64,000 nucleotides of DNA, taken from the NCBI RefSeq assembly GCF_030433685.1, contig NZ_JAROCF010000001.1:682001-746000 (forward strand), read 5' to 3'. Below are positions 36,457 through 49,347 of this stretch, piece after piece. This DNA comes from Leifsonia williamsii (GTDB lineage: Bacteria; Actinomycetota; Actinomycetes; Actinomycetales; Microbacteriaceae). The notes under the pieces were generated by a model that saw only the letters and a list, made by a program, of their open reading frames with translations, searched no databases and had not been told where the DNA came from. The position numbers and the translations under genes are program-made. Numbering within the stretch: the first letter of the stretch is position 1; each line of letters opens with the position of its first letter.

Positions 36457-37638
36457 TTGAGAGTTACGCATCTTTCCCTGACCGACTTCCGCAACTACCG
36501 CACTGCGGAGGTGCCGTTCGCGGCCGGCGCGAATCTGTTCGTCGGCCGCAACGGCCAGGGGAAGACCAACCTGGTCGAGTCGCTCGGCTACCTGAGCACC
36601 CTCGGGTCGCACCGGGTGTCGAGCGACCAGGCCATGATCCGCAAGGATGCGGAGTCCGCCATCGTGCGGGCCCGCATCCGGCACGAGGAGCGCGAGCTGC
36701 TCGTGGAGGTGCAGCTCAACCGCGGCGCACCGAACCGCGCGCAGGTGAATCGGGCGGCGATCAAGCCGCGGGAGCTGCCGCGCTACTTCTCCAGCGTCCT
36801 CTTCGCTCCGGAGGACCTCGCGCTCGTGCGCGGGGAGCCGGGCATCCGGAGGCGCTTCCTCGACCAGCTGCTCATCCAGCGCAATCCCCGCTTCTCCGCG
36901 GTGATCGCCGACTACGAGCGCGTGCTCAAGCAGCGGAACACCCTGCTGAAGTCGGCACGGGCGTCCCGGGTGAAGCCCGACCAGCTCGGCACCCTCGACA
37001 TCTGGGACGACCGGCTCGTCGCGCTCGGCACCGAGCTGATCGATGCGCGCCTCGAGCTGGTCGCCCGGCTGAGCGATCCGATCGTCGCGGCCTATCGCTC
37101 GGTCGCGGGCGACGACCACCACCCGAGGCTCGTGCCGCAACTCACCATCCGCGGAGCGCACGTGGATGACGACGACGACGCGAGCGACGATGTAACCACC
37201 TTCGCCGGTTCGGACACGGCTGAGGTCTTCCGGCAGGCACTGGCGGCCGTACGGGCCAAGGAGCTCGAGCGCGGACTGACGCTCGTGGGGCCGCACCGCG
37301 ACGACGTGCTGTTCGAACTCAACGGGCTCCCCGCCAAGGGATACGCCAGCCACGGGGAGTCGTGGTCGTTCGCGCTCGCGCTCAAGCTCGCCTCCGCCGA
37401 GCTGCTGCGGCACGAGTCGTCCACCGGCGACCCGGTACTGATCCTCGACGACGTGTTCGCCGAGCTCGACCAGGCGCGGCGCCGGATGCTTGCAACCGCC
37501 GTAGCCGGTTACGAGCAGGTTCTGATCACGGCAGCGGTCTACGACGACGTGCCGGGGGAGTTGACCGCTCATACCGTCCGCATCGAGGCCGGGCAGGTGG
37601 TCGAGGTGTCGCCGGTGGAGGCGTCGTCCGATGCCTGA
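36457..37638 (+). CDS. recF: DNA replication/repair protein RecF
   Basis: An SMC-like ATPase that loads RecA at gaps, 393 residues. It opens LRVTHLSLTDFRNYRTAEVP, with Walker A GRNGQGKTNL (about 30-39), the signature SFALALKLASAELL and Walker B LILDDVFAELD near the C-terminus. The start codon is TTG, six bases after the gnd stop and without a strong ribosome site, which suggests low expression or coupling to gnd. It overlaps dciA by 8 bases. Confidence 0.95.
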   Translation: MRVTHLSLTDFRNYRTAEVPFAAGANLFVGRNGQGKTNLVESLGYLSTLGSHRVSSDQAMIRKDAESAIVRARIRHEERELLVEVQLNRGAPNRAQVNRAAIKPRELPRYFSSVLFAPEDLALVRGEPGIRRRFLDQLLIQRNPRFSAVIADYERVLKQRNTLLKSARASRVKPDQLGTLDIWDDRLVALGTELIDARLELVARLSDPIVAAYRSVAGDDHHPRLVPQLTIRGAHVDDDDDASDDVTTFAGSDTAEVFRQALAAVRAKELERGLTLVGPHRDDVLFELNGLPAKGYASHGESWSFALALKLASAELLRHESSTGDPVLILDDVFAELDQARRRMLATAVAGYEQVLITAAVYDDVPGELTAHTVRIEAGQVVEVSPVEASSDA

Positions 37639-38137
37639 ACGACCCGACAAGGGCGGGATGTCCGAGGCGTCGGCCGTCTACCTCCGGATGAAGGAGCTCT
37701 TCGCCGGCACCACCGGCCGCGGTCGTCGCGCCCGGCGGCAGGCCGAGGAGAAGCCTGGCGAGAGCAAGCCGTTCGGCGCCGGACGCGACCCGCGCGGGAT
37801 CGGCGACGTGATGGACGCGCTGACGGTGCAGCTCGGCTGGACGCCACAGCTGGCGCAGTCCGACCTCCTCGAACAGTGGCGCGAGCTCGCCGGCGAGGAG
37901 ACCGCCCGGCACGCCGTTCCCGACGCGATCACCGACGGGGTGCTGGTCGTCCGGTGCGAGTCGACGGCGTGGGCGACGCAGCTGAGGATGATGCGTTCGG
38001 AGCTGCTCGTGCGCATCGGCGAGCGGTTCCCGGAGGCGGGCATCGAGTCGATCCGCTTTCAGGGGCCGGACGCCCCCTCGTGGAAACGCGGTCCCAGGTC
38101 GATTCCAGGGCGCGGCCCGCGCGATACTTACGGCTGA
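37631..38137 (+). CDS. dciA: DciA-like protein (DUF721)
   Basis: A 168-residue DUF721 protein. Members called DciA help load DnaB at origins in bacteria lacking DnaC/DnaI. The variable basic N-terminus (RGRRARRQ) is followed by the conserved core (about 60-145): WTPQLAQSDLLEQWRELAG and VVRCESTAWATQLRMMRSEL. The gene lies between recF and gyrB in most actinobacteria. With dnaB in the same window, a helicase-loading role is a reasonable inference. Confidence 0.9.
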   Translation: MPERPDKGGMSEASAVYLRMKELFAGTTGRGRRARRQAEEKPGESKPFGAGRDPRGIGDVMDALTVQLGWTPQLAQSDLLEQWRELAGEETARHAVPDAITDGVLVVRCESTAWATQLRMMRSELLVRIGERFPEAGIESIRFQGPDAPSWKRGPRSIPGRGPRDTYG

Positions 38138-38151
38138 GTGCACAAAAGAGG

Positions 38152-38185
38152 TCGCCCCTGCGAAGAAAACGCGTCAGAGGGGCGA
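38152..38185 (+). terminator. Possible terminator after dciA
   Basis: Inverted repeat TCGCCCCT (38152-38159) and AGGGGCGA (38178-38185) around a loop that can add GCG/CGC pairs, followed by TTTCG. A weak intrinsic terminator separating recF-dciA from gyrB. Confidence 0.45.
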
Positions 38186-38214
38186 TTTCGGCCATCTCGA
38201 CCCCCTCCTCTTGG

Positions 38215-38220
38215 TAGAAT
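38215..38220 (+). promoter_or_regulatory. Candidate -10 of the gyrBA promoter
   Basis: TAGAAT matches the -10 consensus at five of six positions and lies 42 bases before the gyrB start, just past the hairpin. No convincing -35 was found. Confidence 0.35.
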
Positions 38221-38237
38221 GGAGGGTCACTGTCTAG

Positions 38238-40268
<2,031 letters not shown>

Positions 40269-40320
40269 CGCCCGCTGAGGGCTGACAGGTGGCATGAGGA
40301 CCGATGGAGAAGAGAGAACT

Positions 40321-42868
<2,548 letters not shown>

Positions 42869-42879
<11 letters not shown>

Positions 42880-43282
42880 CGTCGCCGAGAAGCTCGCCAA
42901 GAAGTCGTCGCGCCGGCCCGCATCCTCGAAGCAGGTGCGGCTGAAGCTGGTGTACATCGACTTCTGGTCGACCGTGAAGCTGTCGTTCCTCGCCGGCATC
43001 TGCCTGGCGATCATCGCGGTCGTCGGCACCTTCCTCATCTGGACGGTGCTCGACCGCACCGGCATCTTCGACCAGGTGAACAGCCTGGTGAAGGACATCT
43101 CCGGCGCCGGCGGCGGCGACCTGCGCGCCGTGCTCGGCCTCGGCCAGGTGATGGGCTTCTCGCTGATCGTTGCCATCCTCGACATCGTCGTGGTGACCGC
43201 GCTCGGCGCCGTGTTCGCGCTCCTCTACAACCTGTCCGTGAAGATCACGGGCGGGCTGCTGGTCGGGTTCACGAACAACTGA
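42869..43282 (+). CDS. DUF3566 transmembrane protein
   Basis: A 137-residue membrane protein with a basic N-terminus ([20 protein letters not shown]) and membrane segments at about 39-62 and 92-125. It matches the DUF3566 family, always found downstream of gyrA in actinobacteria; function unknown. Its start lies inside the gyrA end, so it is translated from the gyrBA transcript. Confidence 0.88.
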
Positions 43283-43332
43283 CCGATTTCGCATCGGCCG
43301 GGCAGATCAGGTAGGCTCTAATCTGCCCATTC

Positions 43333-43409
43333 GGGGATATAGCTCAGGCGGTTAGAGCGCTTCGCTGATAACGAAGAGGTCCGAGGTTCAAGTCCTCGTA
43401 TCCCCACCA
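43333..43409 (+). tRNA. tRNA-Ile (GAT)
   Basis: A full cloverleaf: acceptor GGGGATA pairs with TATCCCC, D-loop AGCTCAGGCGGTTAGAGC, anticodon loop CTGATAA (anticodon GAT) and T-arm GAGGTTCAAGTCCTC. The 3' CCA is encoded. Position after gyrA is a conserved actinobacterial feature. Confidence 0.97.
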
Positions 43410-43421
43410 GTACTTCCTCCC

Positions 43422-43494
43422 GGGGCCTTAGCTCAGTTGGTAGAGCGCCTGCTTTGCAAGCAGGATGTCAGGAGTTCGAATCTCCTAGGCTCCA
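43422..43494 (+). tRNA. tRNA-Ala (TGC)
   Basis: Acceptor GGGGCCT pairs with AGGCTCC, including the G3-U70 wobble that identifies alanine tRNAs. The anticodon loop is TTTGCAA (TGC), and the T-arm is AGGAGTTCGAATCTCCT. The gene continues ACCC rather than ACCA, so CCA must be added by the CCA enzyme. It lies 12 bases after tRNA-Ile. Confidence 0.97.
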
Positions 43495-43513
43495 CCCTGT
43501 TCGGCTCTCTCGC

Positions 43514-43978
43514 TCACTCGTTCGGCGCGGCGATCGCGCGTGTCGGGAACGGGCTCGAGTACGAGACGCTCGTGGTCACGCTCCCGAGCGTCCCGACCTT
43601 GCCGCTCACCTGCTCGAGGTGCCGCATGGAGGTCGCGACGACCTTGAGGATGAAGCAGTCGTCGCCCGTCACGTGGTGCGCCTCCACCACCTCCGGCGTC
43701 TCGGCCAGGAGGTCGTGCAGCGGCTTGTACACGCTGCTCGGGTAGCGCAGGCGGAGGAAGGCGAGGATGCCGTAGCCCAGGCGCTCGGGGTCGACGACGG
43801 CCCGGTAGCCCTGGATGACGCCGGCCTCCTCCATTCGACGCACGCGTTCGGCGACCGCACTGTTGGACATGTGGACCGTCCGCGCGAGCTCGGTGATCGA
43901 CTGCCGACCGTCTCGCTGGAGCTCGGCGAGGAGGGCTCGATCCACGGTGTCGGCGACGAATGGGGAAGTGACGGTCAT
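43514..43978 (-). CDS. Lrp/AsnC family transcriptional regulator
   Basis: A 154-residue feast/famine regulator. The N-terminal HTH (about 10-60) reads LLAELQRDGRQSITELARTV and SNSAVAERVRRMEEAGVI; the C-terminal RAM ligand-binding domain has VVEAHHVTGDDCFILKVVA. The ATG at 43976-43978 fits the family start. It is divergent from the rhodanese gene (93-base gap), its probable target. The convergent side abuts the tRNA-Ala gene. Confidence 0.9.
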   Translation of the reverse strand: MTVTSPFVADTVDRALLAELQRDGRQSITELARTVHMSNSAVAERVRRMEEAGVIQGYRAVVDPERLGYGILAFLRLRYPSSVYKPLHDLLAETPEVVEAHHVTGDDCFILKVVATSMRHLEQVSGKVGTLGSVTTSVSYSSPFPTRAIAAPNE

Positions 43979-44071
43979 GCGCCGATTCTGGCACGGCATC
44001 GACGGCCTGACGGCTTGAACGCCGTGGATCGTCTCTTCAATCGCTCGCTCCGCTTGCCTAGCGTTGAGGTC

Positions 44072-44512
44072 ATGACGATCACCGAGACGACTTCCGCAGC
44101 CTGCCGCCATTTCGCCGCCAAGCTGCAGTTCGAGACGGACCCCTCCGACGTGATGGCCGACCGCGAGGCCGGGCGATCCTTCATGCTGATCGACAGCCGT
44201 GGCGAGGCCGCCTGGCAGCAGGGCCGGGCGGCAGGGGCCATCCACCTCCCGACCGCGCAGATCGCGGACAGGGCGCGGGAGGTCGTGCCCGACGGAACGC
44301 CGGTCGTCGTGTACTGCTGGGGCCCTGGCTGTAACGGCTCGACGCGGGCGGCCCTCGCGTTCAGCCTGCTCGGCTACGACGTCCGCGAGATGATCGGCGG
44401 CTTCGAGTATTGGGCGCGCGAGGGACTCCCCGTGGAGGACGACCACGGCCCGGTCGTGCGTGCCGCCGACCCGTTGACGGCGCCGGTGAACGGGGCGAGC
44501 TGCGCCTGCTGA
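44072..44512 (+). CDS. Rhodanese-like domain protein
   Basis: A 146-residue single-domain sulfurtransferase-like protein. The rhodanese fold covers about 25-125: MLIDSRGEAAWQQGRAAGAI, then the active-site loop VVVYCWGPGCNGSTRAALAF with Cys82 in the catalytic position and a second Cys87 in an unusually long loop, and MIGGFEYWAREGLPV. The tail ends CAC. Actinobacterial pairs of an Lrp regulator and such a rhodanese are common; the substrate is unknown. Confidence 0.87.
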   Translation: MTITETTSAACRHFAAKLQFETDPSDVMADREAGRSFMLIDSRGEAAWQQGRAAGAIHLPTAQIADRAREVVPDGTPVVVYCWGPGCNGSTRAALAFSLLGYDVREMIGGFEYWAREGLPVEDDHGPVVRAADPLTAPVNGASCAC

Positions 44513-44580
44513 GGTGGCAGATACTGGGCGGATCAACTAGTCTCTAGGTACAGCAGGACTCTTCGGACTCCCGCACCTGC

Positions 44581-44612
44581 CAACGCCCCGCCGACGCGGG
44601 GCGTTGTGTTTT
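44581..44612 (+). terminator. Terminator after the rhodanese gene
   Basis: Stem CAACGCCCCG with CGGGGCGTTG around CCGACG-type loop bases, followed by TGTTTTC. It can serve the rhodanese gene and, on the other strand, the end of the DUF3800 gene. Confidence 0.75.
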
Positions 44613-45319
44613 CAGGGGTACCAAACGTACTCGCTCACGGTGATCTGGCGGATGTTGCCGACGATCTTGTCGACCGCTCTTTCTGAGCGTGGATCACGCT
44701 CGGTCACCGTCCGCGTGCGATTGAGGAAGAACGTCGCAACGTCAGCAGCTTGCAGCAGCCGGCTCTCGTGCGAGGGGCCGAAGTAGATGGTGTCGGCGAT
44801 GCAGCGGAGCTTGTCGGAGGTGTAGCCGGGGATCGCCGCCGCTTTCAGATCTCGCAGACTGCGGCGAGCGTGGGCGGCGGCATGATGCTCATCAGCGAGT
44901 ACGAGACCGAGTGCCTCATCATCGAGGCTGCCCAGCTGCCTCTGCACCTCTGCGAGCGTGTGCGCGAGGGTGAGCAGATGAGCGGGATGGGGACGACGGT
45001 ATCGCGCCTGTTGCGCGGCGACATCCACTCCACGGAAGACGAATGATGCCGTCGATCGGGCGAGGACCTTCGCAACCAGATCGGCTGCCTTGATCCGCCA
45101 GGGAATCGGAACGGGTCGCCACGCCTCGCGTCCATGGAACATGCTGGCGGCGTGGAACTCGGAGCTGCCGTCGAACCCTGGGCAATGCCGGGCCACTAGC
45201 TCGCCGATCTCGTTCAAGCCGCGCTCAATGGAACGAACGGCCTCATGATCCGCGATCAAAGCGCCGAAGAAGTAGAAACGGCCGTCCCGCGCGGATTCAT
45301 CGATGTAGACCAGACGCAC
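44612..45319 (-). CDS. DUF3800 domain protein
   Basis: A 235-residue protein starting MRLVYIDESARDGRFYFFGA, the family hallmark (an acidic Asp-Glu pair followed by a short strand), with LVLADEHHAAAHARRSL and the C-terminal QAADVATFFLNRT. DUF3800 proteins have an RNase H-like fold and often travel with mobile or defence genes, but their function is not established. No partner gene is obvious here. The fewer GC-rich codons than its neighbours hint at transfer. Confidence 0.85.
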   Translation of the reverse strand: MRLVYIDESARDGRFYFFGALIADHEAVRSIERGLNEIGELVARHCPGFDGSSEFHAASMFHGREAWRPVPIPWRIKAADLVAKVLARSTASFVFRGVDVAAQQARYRRPHPAHLLTLAHTLAEVQRQLGSLDDEALGLVLADEHHAAAHARRSLRDLKAAAIPGYTSDKLRCIADTIYFGPSHESRLLQAADVATFFLNRTRTVTERDPRSERAVDKIVGNIRQITVSEYVWYP

Positions 45320-45351
45320 CCGTCTACTCTACTGAAATATGCAATGCGACC

Positions 45352-46215
45352 CTACTTGAGCAACCGCGACAGCACCCGGTCGGCGAGCGGCTTGCCGCCG
45401 GTCTGGCACGTGGGGCAGTACTGGAATGTCGAGTCGTGGAAGATGACCTGGCGGATGGTGTCGCCGCAGACCGGGCACGGCTCGCCCGTGCGGCCGTGGA
45501 CGCGAAGGCCGGACTTCTTCTCGCTCTTCAACTCGGAGGCCGCCAGGCCGTCGGCGCGGGCGAGCGCGTCTCGCAGGGTGGATTGGAGGGCGTCGTAGAG
45601 GCGCTCCACGTCGTCGGGCGGCATGTTCGCCGGCTTGTACGGCGACATCTTGGCCACGTGGAGGATCTCGTCCGAGTAGGCGTTGCCGATGCCGGCGATC
45701 AGCGACTGGTTGCGCAGCACGCCCTTGATCTGCGCGCGGCCCTGGTCGGCGAGGATGCCGGCGAACGCCTCCTCGGTGAAGTCCGGCGACAGCGGGTCGG
45801 GGCCGAGCCGCGCGATGCCGGGGACCTCGGCGGGATCGCGCACGACGTAGATCGCGAGCGACTTCTTGGTGCCGGCCTCGGTGATGTCGAGGCCGCTGCC
45901 GTCATCGAGGACCAGTCGCGCGGCCAGCGGACCCTTGCCCGGGCGCCCGGTGGGCGGGGGAGGCGGAGCGTCGCGCCACCGGATCCAGCCCGCGCGGGCC
46001 AGGTGGATGACGATGTGGAGGTCGCCGGCGGCGATGTCGAGGAACTTGCCGTGCCGGGTGACACCGGAGACGGTGGTGCCGTGCAGAGTGTCAGCGGGTG
46101 GGTCGAAGGTCTTGAGTGCGGCGAACGCCACGACGCTGAGCCGGTCGATGACGCGCCCGGTCAGCCGGCCGCCGAGGTCGGCGGCGAGGGCGGTGACTTC
46201 CGGGAGTTCGGGCAC
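45352..46215 (-). CDS. Fpg/Nei family DNA glycosylase
   Basis: A 287-residue base-excision glycosylase/AP lyase. After the GTG start the sequence is PELPEVTALAADLGG: Pro2 is the catalytic nucleophile and Glu3 its partner. The helix-two-turn-helix region has GVLRNQSLIAGIGNAYSDEI, and a C-terminal zinc finger uses CPVCGDTIRQ and YCPTCQ. It is the Fpg type by its finger, but the N-terminal spacing is somewhat divergent, so substrate (8-oxoG or oxidised pyrimidine) is unclear. Upstream in-frame extension is antisense to the Nudix gene and rejected. Confidence 0.9.
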   Translation of the reverse strand: MPELPEVTALAADLGGRLTGRVIDRLSVVAFAALKTFDPPADTLHGTTVSGVTRHGKFLDIAAGDLHIVIHLARAGWIRWRDAPPPPPTGRPGKGPLAARLVLDDGSGLDITEAGTKKSLAIYVVRDPAEVPGIARLGPDPLSPDFTEEAFAGILADQGRAQIKGVLRNQSLIAGIGNAYSDEILHVAKMSPYKPANMPPDDVERLYDALQSTLRDALARADGLAASELKSEKKSGLRVHGRTGEPCPVCGDTIRQVIFHDSTFQYCPTCQTGGKPLADRVLSRLLK

Positions 46216-46263
46216 CACCCCATACTGCCCCGAACCTGCGACAAGCAGCAGTAGGGTGTCCGG

Positions 46264-46683
46264 ATGGATATCAGGGTCGCCGCCTACGGAGTCATCGTCG
46301 ACGAACGGGAGCGCATCCTCCTCGCCCACTGGAACGAGAGCGGGCGCTCCGGGTGGACGCTCCCAGGCGGAGGGATCGATCCCGGTGAGGACCCGGTGGA
46401 CGCGGTGGTGCGCGAGATCCGAGAGGAGACGGGTTTCGACGCGGTCGCGGGCGACCTGCTCGGCATCGACTCGAAGGTGGTCCCCGCCGAGCAGCGGTTC
46501 GTCCCGGAAGCGGGGCCGCTGCACGCCCTGCGCATCGTGTATCGCGCATCCGTCGTCGGCGGGAGGCTGACGAACGAGCTCGACGGGTCGACCGACGAGG
46601 CCGCCTGGTTCCCGCTCACGGCCATCCCGAACCGGCGGGTCGAGCTGGTCGACATCGCCCTCGGGATGGCCGGGCTGCGCTGA
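46264..46683 (+). CDS. Nudix hydrolase
   Basis: A 139-residue Nudix hydrolase with the box GGGIDPGEDPVDAVVREIRE and following ETGFDA (about 37-62), matching GX5EX7REUXEEXGU. It hydrolyses nucleoside diphosphate-type substrates; the specificity is unknown, though MutT-like sanitation would suit its neighbour, the divergent Fpg-type glycosylase. Confidence 0.9.
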   Translation: MDIRVAAYGVIVDERERILLAHWNESGRSGWTLPGGGIDPGEDPVDAVVREIREETGFDAVAGDLLGIDSKVVPAEQRFVPEAGPLHALRIVYRASVVGGRLTNELDGSTDEAAWFPLTAIPNRRVELVDIALGMAGLR

Positions 46684-46701
46684 CGCAGCCGGGACCCGCG
46701 G

Positions 46702-46914
46702 CTAAGCGCGCGGAGACGTGGCGACCGGACGCACCTGCTCCGCGGGCATGATGATCCACAGCGCGGCGTAGACCAGGAACTGCGGCCCCGGCAGCAGGCA
46801 GGACAGCACGAAGAGCACGCGCACCGTCGTGGCCGTGAGACCGAAGCGGCGCGCCAATCCGGCGCAGACGCCCGCGAGCACGCGGCCGTCGCGGGGTCGT
46901 TCGAGAGTGTTCAT
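46702..46914 (-). CDS. PspC domain membrane protein
   Basis: A 70-residue protein dominated by a PspC domain: RDGRVLAGVCAGLARRFGLT, then TTVRVLFVLSCLLPGPQFLV and a second hydrophobic stretch, LVYAALWIIMP. PspC is a membrane regulator in envelope stress; stand-alone actinobacterial copies are common. The ATG at 46912-46914 has AGAGTG-type weak ribosome site. Likely its own transcript. Confidence 0.85.
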   Translation of the reverse strand: MNTLERPRDGRVLAGVCAGLARRFGLTATTVRVLFVLSCLLPGPQFLVYAALWIIMPAEQVRPVATSPRA

Positions 46915-46973
46915 ACGGACAGCCTCTCGCGTCGGCGAGACGGCCGCCATCGGGGAAACCCCCGAAAGGCCCC

Positions 46974-47588
46974 CTACTCGGCGGCGGAGCCGGGGGTGGC
47001 GCCGGTGCTCGAGGCTGTACCCGTCGCGGCAGCGGAGGCCGTGGTCGACTCCGTCGGCTCCTCGTCGGCGACCCACAGCTCGTCGTCGGCGCGGAAGGTC
47101 TGCCAGACCGCGTACAGGAGGCCCGCCGCGGCGACGATCCCGAGACCGACCGCGATCACCGTGCCCGCACCCGGGCCCGACTTCTGCTTCGCGACCTCGA
47201 TCTTGCGGGTGAACTCCTTGCCCGCCTGCTTGAAGTCACCGCGGAAGGCGGCGGAGCGGGCGGCGCGCGCGTGGTCGACGACCGACAGCGCGGTGCCGAC
47301 GGCCGTGCCGACCGCGGGGATGACGTCGCCGACGAGACGCTCGCGGGCGACACCCGCGTACTTGCCGGCGGTCGCGGCCGCGGTGTGGGTCACCGGACGC
47401 ACGTAGGAGTCGTACCCCTCACGGACGCGCGGTGCGACCTCCTCGCGGGCGTAGTAACCGGCTTGCTTGCGGGCCTGCGCAGCCAGGGCGTTGGCATTCG
47501 CCAGGACGTCCTGCTGCTGGCTCCACAGCTGCTCGGCGTCGTTGCGCAGTCGCTTGAGCTCCTTCTTGCGCTTCCGTGTCAGGCTCAT
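46974..47588 (-). CDS. Hypothetical protein with coiled N-terminus and one TM segment
   Basis: A 204-residue protein. The N-terminus (SLTRKRKKELKRLRNDAEQL) is highly charged and helical; Ala-rich stretches follow, then one membrane segment at about 152-172 (GTVIAVGLGIVAAAGLLYAV) and an acidic Thr/Ala tail. No family is recognised. The ATG at 47586-47588 follows GGAGGT; a long in-frame upstream extension is antisense to the cyclophilin gene. Confidence 0.75.
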   Translation of the reverse strand: MSLTRKRKKELKRLRNDAEQLWSQQQDVLANANALAAQARKQAGYYAREEVAPRVREGYDSYVRPVTHTAAATAGKYAGVARERLVGDVIPAVGTAVGTALSVVDHARAARSAAFRGDFKQAGKEFTRKIEVAKQKSGPGAGTVIAVGLGIVAAAGLLYAVWQTFRADDELWVADEEPTESTTASAAATGTASSTGATPGSAAE

Positions 47589-47690
47589 CTGGACCTCCAT
47601 CGAGTACGGCTGGCGAACTGACTCCATCTTGCCACCGAAAGGGCTGGGGATGGCCCGAGAGCCGGAACCCCCTATGCAAGAATTGGTGCC

Positions 47691-48230
47691 ATGTCTAAGC
47701 ACACCGCTGTCGCCACGCTCCACACTAACTACGGAGACATCAAGGTCAACCTCTTCGGCAACCACGCTCCGAAGACGGTCAGGAACTTCGTGGGGCTCGC
47801 GACCGGTGAGATCGAGTGGACGAACCCGGCCACGGGTGAGAAGACCAACGCTCCGCTCTACAACGGTGTCGTCTTCCACCGCATCATCCCGGGCTTCATG
47901 ATCCAGGGCGGCGACCCGCTCGGTCAGGGCATCGGCGGCCCGGGCTACCAGTTCGACGACGAGATCAACCCGGAGCTCGACTTCACCGAGCCGTACATCC
48001 TGGCGATGGCCAACGCCGGCATCCAGGGCGGCCGCGGCACCAACGGCTCGCAGTTCTTCATCACTGTCGGCCCGACCACGTGGCTGCAGGGCAAGCACAC
48101 GATCTTCGGCGAGGTCGCCGACGACGCGTCGCGCAAGGTCGTCGACAAGCTCGCCGATGTGCCGACCGACGCTCGCGACCGGCCGCTGGACGACGTGGTC
48201 ATCGAGTCCGTCGACATCGAGCAGGTCTGA
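47691..48230 (+). CDS. ppiA: Peptidyl-prolyl cis-trans isomerase (cyclophilin)
   Basis: A 179-residue cytoplasmic cyclophilin, no signal peptide. It has the catalytic FHRIIPGFMIQGGDP (Arg and Phe of the active site) and the downstream NGSQFFITVGPTTWLQGKHT. It speeds folding at prolyl bonds. Genes of this family lie upstream of rhomboid near the actinobacterial origin, as here (23-base gap). Confidence 0.96.
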   Translation: MSKHTAVATLHTNYGDIKVNLFGNHAPKTVRNFVGLATGEIEWTNPATGEKTNAPLYNGVVFHRIIPGFMIQGGDPLGQGIGGPGYQFDDEINPELDFTEPYILAMANAGIQGGRGTNGSQFFITVGPTTWLQGKHTIFGEVADDASRKVVDKLADVPTDARDRPLDDVVIESVDIEQV

Positions 48231-48253
48231 GAGCGGGCGGGCGAGCCGGAAGG

Positions 48254-49090
48254 ATGTCTCAGCCCGTCGACGCGCGAGCGAGTTACTGCTACCGCCACCC
48301 CGGCCGGGAGAGCTATGTCCTCTGCCAGCGCTGCGGCCGCACCATCTGCGGTGAGTGCCAGACGCCGGCCGCGGTCGGCGTCATCTGCCCGGAGTGCATG
48401 GCGGAGCAGCGTGCCACCGCGCCGCGCACCAAGCCGGTCTGGTACACGCGGCTGAGCGGAGGGACGACCCCGGTCGTCACCTACACGATCATCGCGCTGT
48501 GCGCATTGGTCTTCGTACTCGGGCTCGTGCCCGGGTTCGGTGGTCTGGTCGACAACGCGCTGCTCTATGCGGGCGTGTACTCCGACCCGGCTGCCTTCCA
48601 GCCGTGGCGCATGCTCACGTCGCTGTTCGTGCACGCCAACTTCATCCACTTCGCGCTCAACATGTACACGCTGTGGATCTTCGGCTCGGCGTTGGAGCCG
48701 ATGCTCGGGAGGCTGCGCTTCCTCGCGCTCTTCCTCATCAGCGGGTTCGCCGGCTCGCTGGCCGTGCTGCTGCTGACGAGTCCGCTGCAGCCCGTCGTCG
48801 GCGCCTCCGGAGCCATCTTCGGCATGTTCGGCGCCTTCTTCATCATCCAGCGTCGCCTGGGCGGCAATGCGACGCAGATCCTGATCCTGGTGGCCATCAA
48901 CCTGGCGATCGGCTTCATCCCCGGTTTCGACATCGCCTGGCAGGCGCATGTCGGCGGCTTGCTCGGCGGCCTGCTGGTCGGCCTGATCTACGTGGAGACG
49001 CGCAAGCCTTCGCGGCGCTCGCTCCAGCTGCCGCTCGTCATCGCGCTCTGCGTACTGCTGATCCTGGTCAGCCTCGTCCGATTCCTGTAG
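48254..49090 (+). CDS. Rhomboid intramembrane protease with N-terminal zinc-finger
   Basis: A 278-residue rhomboid family protein. A Cys/His-rich N-terminal module (about 10-52; CYRHPGRESYVLCQRCGRTI, then CGECQ and CPECM) looks like a B-box-type zinc finger. Six or seven membrane helices follow. The catalytic serine is in VVGASGAIFGMFGAFF and the histidine in HVGGLLGGLLVG; LTSLFVHANFIHFALNMYTL is the loop/H motif. It cleaves membrane proteins within the bilayer; the substrate is unknown. Confidence 0.93.
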   Translation: MSQPVDARASYCYRHPGRESYVLCQRCGRTICGECQTPAAVGVICPECMAEQRATAPRTKPVWYTRLSGGTTPVVTYTIIALCALVFVLGLVPGFGGLVDNALLYAGVYSDPAAFQPWRMLTSLFVHANFIHFALNMYTLWIFGSALEPMLGRLRFLALFLISGFAGSLAVLLLTSPLQPVVGASGAIFGMFGAFFIIQRRLGGNATQILILVAINLAIGFIPGFDIAWQAHVGGLLGGLLVGLIYVETRKPSRRSLQLPLVIALCVLLILVSLVRFL

Positions 49091-49347
49091 TTCCCCACAC
49101 CGCGTGGATAAGTTATCCACAGCGTTGTTAACAGTGGGGATAATTACACCGGTGTAACTCTCCACAGGCTTATTAACACTGGGGAGAACCGCCTTTCCAC
49201 ACTTCTACACACTGTGGACAACCGGCTGTGGATAACTGTGGAGAAACCGGCCGTTCACGGCGCGGCTACCGCTCCGGGAACGAGAAGAGCCCGGGGCGGC
49301 GGAAGGCCGGACCCGGGCTCTGGACGCGCAGCGTCAGTGGTGGAGGA
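49091..49347. promoter_or_regulatory. DnaA-box cluster downstream of the rhomboid gene
   Basis: A dense group of boxes in 150 bases: TTATCCACA (49113-49121) facing CGTGGATAA (49103-49111), TGTGGACAA (49213-49221), TGTGGATAA (49227-49235), TGTGGAGAA (49237-49245) and CTTTCCACA (49193-49201), plus near matches around 49133 and 49158. It includes TTATTAACACT, also found in oriC at 34031-34041. No gene is seen here. Purpose inferred: DnaA binding or titration. Confidence 0.75.
49286..49321 (-). terminator. Terminator of crgA
   Basis: Stem AGAGCCCGGG with CCCGGGCTCT around a GC-rich loop that can extend the stem; downstream on the minus strand lies TCTCGTTC. It begins 27 bases after the crgA stop. 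Confidence 0.7.
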
